DNA from: an uncultured Oscillospiraceae bacterium
Lineage (GTDB): Bacteria > Bacillota > Clostridia > Oscillospirales > Oscillospiraceae
DNA: 15,681 bases
Direction of reading: 5' to 3'
Assembly (NCBI GenBank): GCA_944385065.1
Contig: CALWVX010000022.1
Span: 1 to 15,681 of the forward strand
Part shown: positions 1 to 5,917 of the stretch, one piece after another
Layout: the number at the start of each line of letters is the position of its first letter
Numbering within the stretch: the stretch's first letter is position 1
Made by a program: the position numbers and the translations under genes
The notes under the pieces: generated by a model
What the model was told of the DNA's origin: nothing
What the model saw: only the letters and a program-made list of their open reading frames with translations
Databases searched by the model: none

Positions 1-86
1 CCCACCCGGACCACGTCGGCCATGTTGGCCTCCTCCATCCCCGTGGCCACCACCAGCGGGCCGGAGACCTTGACGATCTTACCCAT
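1..86 (-). CDS. ntpA: V-type ATP synthase subunit A, N-terminal fragment
   Basis: This is the catalytic, nucleotide-binding subunit of the V/A-type ATPase headpiece. Only the first 28 or so codons lie in the window; the gene runs off the left edge. The visible start, MGKIVKVSGPLVVATGMEEA, is the characteristic N-terminal beta-barrel opening of A subunits (a GxIxxVSGPxVxAxGM pattern). The ATG is at 86-84, preceded by a purine-rich GAAAGAAGG about 12 bases upstream. It follows the GNAT gene with a 62-base gap and no visible promoter, so it is probably co-transcribed with the rest of the operon. Walker motifs cannot be checked because they lie outside the window. Confidence 0.93.
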   Translation of the reverse strand, partial: MGKIVKVSGPLVVATGMEEANMADVVRV

Positions 87-148
87 AGGCTTTTTTACCT
101 TCTTTCCTTTGACTTCTCCGAATCTGTCCGCCGCCCGCTCCGAGGGGC

Positions 149-646
149 TCAGAGCCGATACTGCCGCAGATTCCCCACATACCAGTCCTCGTCCACGCCG
201 CCGGCCAGCTGGAACCCCAGCCGCTCATAGTAGGCGTTGAGCTCCCTGTTGCGCTGCGGACAGTCCAGGCGGACATACTCCCTGCCCTGTGATCTGGCCA
301 GCTCCACGCACCGCAGGATCATCTGCTCCCCCGCGCCGGGGCAGTCCACCGCCGACGCCAGGTTGTGGATGTACAGGGCCCGGGGCCGGTCCGGCCACCG
401 GCCGTCCTCCTCCAGCAGGACGGCGCAGGCCACCCGCCTGCCCGTCCCGTCGTCCAGAAAGTACAGCCGGCCCAGCCGGGCCTCCCGCTGAAAAAACTCC
501 AGCGGATAGTAATTCAAATATCCGGAGCGGTTCCACTGGTCGATGTCCCGCTCATCCATCCAGGCGATCCGCCTGCGGATCAGCTCCAGGGCCTCCTCCC
601 CCTCCTCCGGTCCGGCCGGGCGGAGGATACCGTTCTCCCAGTTCAT
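149..646 (-). CDS. GNAT-family N-acetyltransferase inside the V-ATPase operon
   Basis: A 165-residue protein with the fold signature of Gcn5-related acetyltransferases, which move an acetyl group from acetyl-CoA to an amine. The core reads beta4 'LYIHNLA' (91-97), a pyrophosphate-binding loop 'CPGAGEQMI' (102-110), a helix (109-120), beta5 'YVRLDC' (124-129), and the closing 'RNRELNAYYERLGF' (132-145) with Tyr140 where many GNATs have their general acid. The loop is degenerate: the usual Arg/Gln-x-x-Gly-x-Gly/Ala lacks its first Arg/Gln. The N-terminal third (1-60) is helical and rich in Glu, Arg and Trp. The ATG overlaps the stop of the F-subunit gene as ATGA (646-643), with GGGAG 10 bases upstream, so translation is probably coupled. 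ntpA follows after 62 bases. The substrate is unknown. A role in modifying the ATPase is inference from position only. Confidence 0.85.
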   Translation of the reverse strand: MNWENGILRPAGPEEGEEALELIRRRIAWMDERDIDQWNRSGYLNYYPLEFFQREARLGRLYFLDDGTGRRVACAVLLEEDGRWPDRPRALYIHNLASAVDCPGAGEQMILRCVELARSQGREYVRLDCPQRNRELNAYYERLGFQLAGGVDEDWYVGNLRQYRL

Positions 647-951
647 AGGATGTCCGCTCCCACCGCCCGCTCCACCGCGGTCTTCACATTGGCCATTCCA
701 ATGCCCAGGGGGCCCTCTTTCCCCGGAATCAGAATGACGGCCGGCGTCAGGGAATCCTGATAGCGCTGAATGTCGTGGGAGAGCTGGGCGGCCAGCTGCT
801 CCGTCATATAGATGATGGCGTAATTCTCCCGGGCCATGCGGTGGAGCGCCTCCCGCCCCTCCTCAGGGGTGGAGACGGGACAGGCCTCCAGACCCAGGGC
901 CCGAAAGCCCAGCACGCTGTCCGCGTCACCCAGAACGGCAATCTTGTACAT
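643..951 (-). CDS. ntpG: V-type ATP synthase subunit F
   Basis: A 102-residue subunit of the central rotor stalk, which sits with subunit D inside the A3B3 head (called NtpG in Enterococcus, AtpF elsewhere). The opening 'MYKIAVLGDADSVLGFRALGLE' is the typical Rossmann-like first strand and turn of F subunits, followed by 'YAIIYMTEQLA' and 'PAVILIPGKEGPLGIGM', the family's second and third conserved blocks. The ATG at 951 was chosen because AAAGGGGGG lies just upstream and the protein then matches family length; the frame stays open further upstream without homology. ntpC ends 14 bases before it. Its stop overlaps the start of the GNAT gene by four bases. Confidence 0.93.
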   Translation of the reverse strand: MYKIAVLGDADSVLGFRALGLEACPVSTPEEGREALHRMARENYAIIYMTEQLAAQLSHDIQRYQDSLTPAVILIPGKEGPLGIGMANVKTAVERAVGADIL

Positions 952-965
952 GATCCGCCCCCCTT

Positions 966-1946
966 TTACACATAGGTGTTCCGCAGCCGGGACCGGATGG
1001 TCTCCCCATCCAGCCCCGCGGCCCGCCCGGCAAAGACAGAGCGGACGGCAGTCAGCTCCTGCTCCCGGGCGTACAGATAGCCGATCACAGGCTCCTCCCC
1101 GAAGGGGACCCGGCGGGCGTCGGCCAGATAGGCGGTGACGGCGTTGTCGCACTCCCGTTCAAACTCCGTGAGCGTGCCGCCCGCCTGGAGCAGTTTGGAC
1201 CCCATTCGTGCCGCCTCGGCCAGCGTGCCGGAGGCAAACACCTCGTCCAGCGCCTCCTGCCGGGCGGCGGCCACCGTCTGCGGGGGGACGTTTCCGCCGG
1301 GCAGCAGAGCCTGCCGCAGGAACTCCCCCTCCTTGCCCATCCGATGGATGCGCACGGCGGCGCGCAGATTGGCCGCGTCCACACTCAGGCGCACATAGCC
1401 CTGCAGGAATGGGCTGTCCAGCTCTCTGGCCAGTCTGCCCATCTCCTCATAGCAGGCCCGGTCCAGCAGCAGATCGGCCTGCTGCGGGTCGCGGCTGTCG
1501 GCCAGAACGGCCTTGGCCTGTTCCATGGCCCGGACAAACTCCTGGGCTCCCGGCAGCCGTTCCTCCCGCCGCCACCGCTCCAGCAGTTCCCGGGGATCAT
1601 ACCGTCCCCCCGCCAGCAGCAGCCGCTCCGGATCGGCCCCCACCGCCTCCGCCTTCACAATGGCCTTGGCGTTATGGTAGTCGTATTTGATCTGAAAGAT
1701 TCCCACCAGCCGCGGGTCGGGCACGGCGTGCTCCAGGTCGTAAAACACCTGCGCCCTGGCCTGACGCAGCGCCTCGTCCAGACTGACGTCCTCCCGGTAA
1801 CCGCACTCGGCCAGCACCTTGCGGGCCTCGCTGTCATCCCGGGCGTCGATCATCCGGTCCAGACGCTCCCGGGTGAGCAGCCGGTTCTCCATGGCCCGGA
1901 TCCGGGCGGTGATCATCAGATAATCCGTATCTTTTCTTCGGGACAA
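966..1946 (-). CDS. ntpC: V-type ATP synthase subunit C
   Basis: A 326-residue subunit C (equivalent to V-ATPase d), the funnel that joins the central stalk to the membrane c-ring. It is mainly helical, with the family's N-terminal 'DTDYLMITARIRAMENRLLT' (6-25) and later 'IFQIKYDYHNAKAIVKAEA' block. It starts with TTG at 1946: no ATG or GTG fits, the N-terminal family motif begins only five residues in, and AGAAGGGG lies 7 bases upstream. The next in-frame ATG (residue 11) would cut into the conserved motif. The gap before it holds the inverted-repeat element at 1965-2124, so its translation start lies just beyond that structure. The weak start may help set the lower dose of C relative to E. 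Confidence 0.92.
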   Translation of the reverse strand: MSRRKDTDYLMITARIRAMENRLLTRERLDRMIDARDDSEARKVLAECGYREDVSLDEALRQARAQVFYDLEHAVPDPRLVGIFQIKYDYHNAKAIVKAEAVGADPERLLLAGGRYDPRELLERWRREERLPGAQEFVRAMEQAKAVLADSRDPQQADLLLDRACYEEMGRLARELDSPFLQGYVRLSVDAANLRAAVRIHRMGKEGEFLRQALLPGGNVPPQTVAAARQEALDEVFASGTLAEAARMGSKLLQAGGTLTEFERECDNAVTAYLADARRVPFGEEPVIGYLYAREQELTAVRSVFAGRAAGLDGETIRSRLRNTYV

Positions 1947-1964
1947 ACTATCACCCCTTCTTTC

Positions 1965-2124
1965 AGATAGGAGTCAGGAGATAGGAGTGGTGAGATATTT
2001 CTCTCCTCCACGCCCCTGGTTTTACGGTCAAGCCATCACCCTGTTCACTGTTTCCCTGCGTGGAACCCTAAGACAGAAAACAGTCTCCTCCCTGCGGGCA
2101 TTTTTAAACTCCTATCTCCTATCT
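1965..2124. repeat. 160-bp inverted-repeat element between ntpE and ntpC (MITE-like)
   Basis: Both ends carry two copies of the 9-mer AGATAGGAG: plus strand at 1965-1973 and 1979-1987, and as its complement CTCCTATCT at 2109-2117 and 2116-2124. Within them a perfect 13-base inverted repeat pairs 1976-1988 (AGGAGATAGGAGT) with 2108-2120. A second nested pair, TCCACGC (2007-2013) and GCGTGGA (2058-2064), fits the same long fold. There is no ORF, no T-tract and no clear target duplication. It fills the whole gap between ntpE and ntpC and is transcribed with them. It could be a miniature inverted-repeat transposable element or a structured intercistronic RNA. Whether it is repeated elsewhere in the genome cannot be seen here. 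Confidence 0.6.
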
Positions 2125-2807
2125 CCGAACAGCATTTCCGCCGCCTGCCGTTCCAGCTTCTCCCGCTCCAGGGCGAGCATGGTCTCAAACGCGCAGTTGA
2201 CCTCCACGTCTCCGTCCACCAGGATAAATCCGCCCCGGATGTCCCGGGTCTCCTGGGACAGGGTGAGCATCCCGGTGCCCGCCACCATGGCGGCGGTGGT
2301 GTTGACCACCTTGCCCAGGAAGGCGCCCACCTTGGAGTCGGTCAGCCCGTCGGGCAGCTCGGGCGCCGCCTGGCTGGCCAGCGCCTCATTGGCGGCCACC
2401 ACCACCTGCTTGCCCACCTGGGCCCGGTCCCTGGGGGAGAAGATCAGCTGTTCCCGGCCGGTGGAAGAGGCCTCCAGCACCAGATCGGTCAGCAGTTTCA
2501 CATACTTCTCCTCCGGCAGAGAGCACAGCTTCTCCAGCGCCAGATCAAAGGCCTCGCCCAGCACCTCCTGCCGGGCGGACAGCTCCAGCTTGCGCCGCTC
2601 CATGCCCGCCGCTGAGTTCAGCCGCTCCAGCCGCTCGTCCGCCGCCCTCCGGCCCCGGGTCAAGATGGCGCCGGCCTCCTGCTGCGCCTGAACCCTGGCC
2701 TGTTCCAGGACGGCCCGGCTCTGCTCCTCCGCCTCCTCCCGGATGCGCCGCACTTCCTGTTCGGCATCCTGGACGATTTTAGCGGTGATTTTTTCAATTC
2801 CTTCCAT
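2112..2807 (-). CDS. ntpE: V-type ATP synthase subunit E
   Basis: A 231-residue peripheral-stalk (stator) subunit that pairs with subunit G/H. Residues 1 to about 110 form a long charged coiled coil beginning 'MEGIEKITAKIVQDAEQEVRRI'. The C-terminal globular part holds 'DIRGGFILVDGDVEVNCAFETML', the conserved GGhhLxxGxIxxNxTFExxL block. The ATG at 2807 has GAGGGG about 10 bases upstream, and ntpK ends 30 bases before it. The last codons (Gly-Asp-Arg-Arg-stop) are read from the AGATAGGAG repeat of the element at 1965-2124. Homologues commonly stop near '...LFG', so the last residues look like a read-in to the repeat. Confidence 0.94.
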   Translation of the reverse strand: MEGIEKITAKIVQDAEQEVRRIREEAEEQSRAVLEQARVQAQQEAGAILTRGRRAADERLERLNSAAGMERRKLELSARQEVLGEAFDLALEKLCSLPEEKYVKLLTDLVLEASSTGREQLIFSPRDRAQVGKQVVVAANEALASQAAPELPDGLTDSKVGAFLGKVVNTTAAMVAGTGMLTLSQETRDIRGGFILVDGDVEVNCAFETMLALEREKLERQAAEMLFGDRR

Positions 2808-2837
2808 TGTAAAACGTCCCCTCTATCCGGCCGTCTG

Positions 2838-3320
2838 TTAAATGCTGATCAGCATGATCAGGGAGATCAGCAGGGACAAAATCGCGTAGAACTCCACGGT
2901 GATACACAGCACCATGCCCTTGGACCAGTCCTCCGGCTTTTTGGCCAGCAGATTGATGGAACCGGCGGCCACACGGCCCTGGGCCACGGCGGACACGCCG
3001 CCGCCGATGGCGATGGGCAGACAGGCGACCAGATACCGCAGTCCTTCAATCAGGCTCATGTCCACATAGCTGCCGTCCAGCAGGCCCATGCGCAGCAGGC
3101 ACATGAAGCCCACCACCAGACCGTACAGGCCCTGGGTTCCGGGAATGACCTGCAGGATCATGACCTTGCCGAACTTGGAGGGGTCCTCGCTGAGCAGGCC
3201 GGTGCCCGCCTCGCCGGCGATTCCGGTGCCCCGGGCGCTTCCCGCGCCGGCCAGACAGACGGCCAGACCGGCCCCCAGCATTCCCAGAGCGGCGCCAGTT
3301 GAAATGTCAAAAATTCCCAT
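2838..3320 (-). CDS. ntpK: V-type ATP synthase subunit K (c-ring proteolipid), sodium-type
   Basis: A 160-residue membrane rotor subunit made of two fused helical hairpins (four membrane segments), the size of Enterococcus hirae NtpK. The conserved 'ILQVIPGTQGLYG' (55-67) and 'AQGRVAAGSINLLAKKPE' (113-130) blocks are present. The residues matching the E. hirae sodium ligands are Thr62, Gln63, Gln114 and Glu143, with Glu143 the single ion-carrying acid in the last helix; Ile59 stands where Leu61 is. This implies sodium rather than proton transport, an inference from conserved residues. The ATG at 3320 is set by a strong AAGGAGGA 7 bases upstream that overlaps the TAA of ntpI. An upstream extension of the frame lacks homology. 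Confidence 0.95.
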   Translation of the reverse strand: MGIFDISTGAALGMLGAGLAVCLAGAGSARGTGIAGEAGTGLLSEDPSKFGKVMILQVIPGTQGLYGLVVGFMCLLRMGLLDGSYVDMSLIEGLRYLVACLPIAIGGGVSAVAQGRVAAGSINLLAKKPEDWSKGMVLCITVEFYAILSLLISLIMLISI

Positions 3321-3333
3321 GATATGTTCCTCC

Positions 3334-5295
3334 TTACTTTTCCGTGACAACGTCGCAGTATTTGGCATTCATATTCAGAGGACGGAACGGTCTGCCCCCA
3401 TCCTCATAAAATTTTCCGAAGAACTCCAGGCACTGGAGCCGAAGGTCATGGACATAGCAGCTGAGCAGGTTCAGCGCGAAATTCAGCGTATTGCCCAGCA
3501 GCGAAATGATCACAAAGATCACCGGATTGCCCGGTATGGCCCCCAGCGTGTTGAACACCTGGGCAATGACCGACCCGGCCAGCATCAGGGCCATCAATCG
3601 GGAATAGGACAGAATGTCGCCGAAATAGCCGGTGATGTGGTTATACAGGGAACCGAAAATTCCCGTGATTTTGCCAAAGCCCTTTCCGGTTACCAGGGGT
3701 CCGGCCACCACCATCACACAGCCCAGGATCAGCACCAGATTGGTCACGCCCAGCGCGGCCAGGGCGATACCCAGGAAGACCAGCCACCAGGTGACCTCCT
3801 CCCACACCGCGTCCATGATCTGTCCCCGGCGCACCTTCTGGATCAGGCTGATTGCCATTCCCGTCACGATCTGGACCAGTCCCAGCCCCATACACCCGAT
3901 GAGGATCATCATGGTATCGTCCAGCGGAGTGAACAGGGCGGGGAGAGCGAAGGTGCTCTCCGGGTTCAGCAGCAGCGCCAGCTGGGTGGGGAAGTCTCCC
4001 AGAAAGCCCCCGGTAATCGCTCCCATAATGAAGGTGCTGATGCCGCACAGAAGCAGCAGCCCCCCCATATGTCCCAGGGTCCCTTTGGCTCGCTTTTTGA
4101 ACCGCAGCAGCCAGCCCAGCAGAATCATGACCAGTCCGTATCCCATATCGGCCATCATCACCCCGTAAAACAGGACGAAGAAGGGAGCCATCAGGGGGTT
4201 GGGATCCAGAGATCCATAGGCGGGCAGGGAATACATCTCGGTTACCATGTTCAGCGGCCGGGTGAAGGTGTTGTTCTTCAGCTCCACCGGAACCTGGGGA
4301 TACTCCTCCGGGGACGGCTCCTCCGCCTCCCACGCACAGGGGTAGGGGGACAGGGCCTCCTCCACCTGGGGCCAGCGCTCCGCCGCCACCCAGCCCTCCA
4401 GCAGGAAAATCCGGCTGAACTCCAGCAGTCGGCTCCCCGACTCCTCCCGGCTGGCCTCCACGCTTTCCAGATCGTACAGGCGCTGCAGCTGCGGCCTCAG
4501 GCCGCCCATCCCGGCCAGCTTTTGCTGGATGTCCGCCTTCTCCCGGGCCAGTTCGGCCAGCTCATCCGCCAGCTGGGCGTCGTTTTCCGCCGCTGTTCCT
4601 GTCCACTCCCGCAGGTTGGCCCGGGCCCAGCCCAAACGCTTCAGCTCCTCCAGCACGCGCTCCGAACAGCTGCTGTGGCACAGCAGCAGGCAATAGCGTA
4701 GCGTGTTGTCCGCCGACACCTGTTCCAGGCTGGCCAGGCCCTCCGCCTGATCTAGTGCCTTCCGGCCCTCCTCCAGGTCAGTTCCGGCGGGCAGCGTGCC
4801 CAGCTGGACCGTCACCTGTCCGGTGGACTGGGTCTCCAGCGGGAGGTCCAGTCCCAGCCAGGGCGCCAGGGCCGCACGCTGTCCGGCCAATTTCTGTTCC
4901 TCACTTTGGATGATCCCCAGCCGGTTGTCCAGATCGTTGATCTCTCCGGCGGCCTGCCGGGCCTTTTGCCCGGCCGCCTCGTCAAAAAACTCCGACTGCC
5001 GCACCTGCGGCTTGGGGGCCAGAAAGTTTCCTCTGGCCGGGGCGAACCGATCCAGGGCCGCCAGGGCCCGCTGGGCCTGGTTCTGCCCCTCCCGGGCCTG
5101 GGTCAGCGCCTTGTCATCCGGTTTGGAGGCCCTGCTCTTCAGCTGCTCCAGCAGCTGAGGTGAGACGTCCTCCTCCCGGTCCAGGGAGATCTGGTCCACC
5201 TCAACACAGCCCATGCTCTGGAGCAGGCGCAGCAGCTTCTCCCGGTCCTCCCCCAAGGCCAGCAGCCTCAACCGCTTCATTTTTACGATCGCCAT
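3334..5295 (-). CDS. ntpI: V-type ATP synthase subunit I (a-subunit stator)
   Basis: A 653-residue membrane stator that forms the ion half-channels against the c-ring. Residues 1 to about 340 are cytosolic, with charged coiled coils (around 60-145 and 235-290). From about 368 on there are seven or eight membrane helices, starting with 'PFFVLFYGVMMADMGYG' (371-387) and including 'GDILSYSRLMAL' (559-570). The C-terminal 'HDLRLQCLEFFGKFYEDGGRPF' block carries Arg619, aligned with the essential arginine of V-ATPase a-subunits (yeast Arg735). The start ATG at 5295 shares its A with the TGA of the preceding gene (TGATG), which indicates coupled translation. The N-terminus MAIVKMKRL is family-typical, so longer starts were rejected. 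Confidence 0.95.
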   Translation of the reverse strand: MAIVKMKRLRLLALGEDREKLLRLLQSMGCVEVDQISLDREEDVSPQLLEQLKSRASKPDDKALTQAREGQNQAQRALAALDRFAPARGNFLAPKPQVRQSEFFDEAAGQKARQAAGEINDLDNRLGIIQSEEQKLAGQRAALAPWLGLDLPLETQSTGQVTVQLGTLPAGTDLEEGRKALDQAEGLASLEQVSADNTLRYCLLLCHSSCSERVLEELKRLGWARANLREWTGTAAENDAQLADELAELAREKADIQQKLAGMGGLRPQLQRLYDLESVEASREESGSRLLEFSRIFLLEGWVAAERWPQVEEALSPYPCAWEAEEPSPEEYPQVPVELKNNTFTRPLNMVTEMYSLPAYGSLDPNPLMAPFFVLFYGVMMADMGYGLVMILLGWLLRFKKRAKGTLGHMGGLLLLCGISTFIMGAITGGFLGDFPTQLALLLNPESTFALPALFTPLDDTMMILIGCMGLGLVQIVTGMAISLIQKVRRGQIMDAVWEEVTWWLVFLGIALAALGVTNLVLILGCVMVVAGPLVTGKGFGKITGIFGSLYNHITGYFGDILSYSRLMALMLAGSVIAQVFNTLGAIPGNPVIFVIISLLGNTLNFALNLLSCYVHDLRLQCLEFFGKFYEDGGRPFRPLNMNAKYCDVVTEK

Positions 5296-5609
5296 CAGTG
5301 CTTCACAACCTTTTCCGCGATCCACCGGGCCGTCTGATCCAGCCGGCTTCGGGCCTCTGCTTTCATGGCCTCGCAGTCCTGCGCGGCCTGATCCAGCACC
5401 TCCCGGGTATGCCGGGCCGCCGCCTCCTCTGCCTGGGCCATCATCCGGCGGGCTTCTTCCTGGGCCTGTTTCCGGGCCTGCTCCACCAGCTGACGTCCCT
5501 GCTTCTGCGCGTCGGCCAGCATCTGCTTGGCCTGCGCCGCAGCAGCCTCCTGATCCGCCTTGGCCTGGGCCTCCGCCCGGGTTATCTCCTGAATGGCCTC
5601 CAATGCCAT
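5295..5609 (-). CDS. ntpF: V-type ATP synthase subunit G/H (peripheral stalk)
   Basis: A 104-residue, almost wholly helical protein rich in Ala, Glu, Gln, Lys and Arg, with heptad spacing over about residues 3-95. This fits the long coiled coil that pairs with subunit E to form the V/A-ATPase stator stalk. It is the first gene of the operon, as in Enterococcus ntpFIKECGABD. The ATG at 5609 is preferred over an in-frame GTG at 5621 because AAGGTGGTG lies 7 bases upstream of the ATG and nothing similar precedes the GTG. Sequence identity in this subunit is generally low, so the assignment rests on size, composition and position. Confidence 0.88.
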   Translation of the reverse strand: MALEAIQEITRAEAQAKADQEAAAAQAKQMLADAQKQGRQLVEQARKQAQEEARRMMAQAEEAAARHTREVLDQAAQDCEAMKAEARSRLDQTARWIAEKVVKH

Positions 5610-5852
5610 GGGTCTCACCACCTTCGTCTTTAAACTCTGGGTTTACTTAAAATTCATTCTATTGGAAATTCAAAAAAATTGCAATCGCCATTTCGTAAAA
5701 CTTTCATCAATTTATTTGTGCATTATGTAAAAACAAAGTTTTTTCTATCATTTTCTCAAGTCAATTTTAGTTCGAAGGCTTGATTTTTAATTATTTGCAC
5801 AAATTTTCTTATTTTTTTCAAGCTCCAGAAAATATAAATGAAGGTAAAGCGA
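5610..5852. other. AT-rich upstream region of the V-ATPase operon
   Basis: This gap is strikingly AT-rich compared with the GC-rich genes around it, with many A and T runs. It holds the candidate promoter at 5656-5684. Other -35-like boxes (TTGACT at 5764-5759) lack a -10 at the right distance. Imperfect repeats of TGCAAATAA / TGCACAAATAA occur on the minus strand. I see no ORF with a ribosome binding site and no recognised riboswitch. The A-tracts could act as UP elements or as a binding site for a nucleoid protein. Confidence 0.6.
5656..5684 (-). promoter_or_regulatory. Candidate sigma-A promoter of the V-ATPase operon
   Basis: On the minus strand TTGCAA (5684-5679) and TAGAAT (5661-5656) are separated by exactly 17 bases. 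Transcription would start near 5649, giving a leader of about 40 bases before the ntpF ATG. A-tracts upstream of the -35 would fit an UP element. Called by pattern only. Confidence 0.6.
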
Positions 5853-5880
5853 AGCCCCGGCTGCAAACGCAGCCGGGGCT
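5853..5880. terminator. GC-rich hairpin after the glycosidase-like gene
   Basis: A perfect 12-bp stem (5853-5864 with 5869-5880) and a four-base loop, downstream of the minus-strand gene that stops at 5918. On the plus strand it is followed by GATTTC and a run of seven T (5887-5893), a good intrinsic terminator. On the minus strand, where the neighbouring gene needs it, the trailing sequence is TCGCTTTACC, only weakly U-rich. It most likely ends the upstream minus-strand transcript, but its stronger direction is plus. Confidence 0.7.
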
Positions 5881-5917
5881 GATTTCTTTTTTTCGCGCAG
5901 AAGCGACCTTGGGACCG

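Noticed and set aside
1976..2120. The 13-bp inverted repeat as a plain intrinsic terminator between ntpE and ntpC
   Set aside because: The arms are about 120 bases apart, no U-run follows, and ending transcription there would cut the downstream ATPase genes off from their only visible promoter.
3088..4701. Long open plus-strand frame (537 codons) antisense to ntpI and ntpK
   Set aside because: It is the mirror of two clearly recognisable genes, has a His/Gln/Pro-rich composition with no domain, and no ribosome binding site. GC-rich third positions keep the opposite frame open.
5722..5764. Second V-ATPase promoter from TTGACT (5764-5759) and CATAAT (5727-5722)
   Set aside because: The boxes are 31 bases apart, far too many; the pair at 5684-5656 has exact 17-base spacing.
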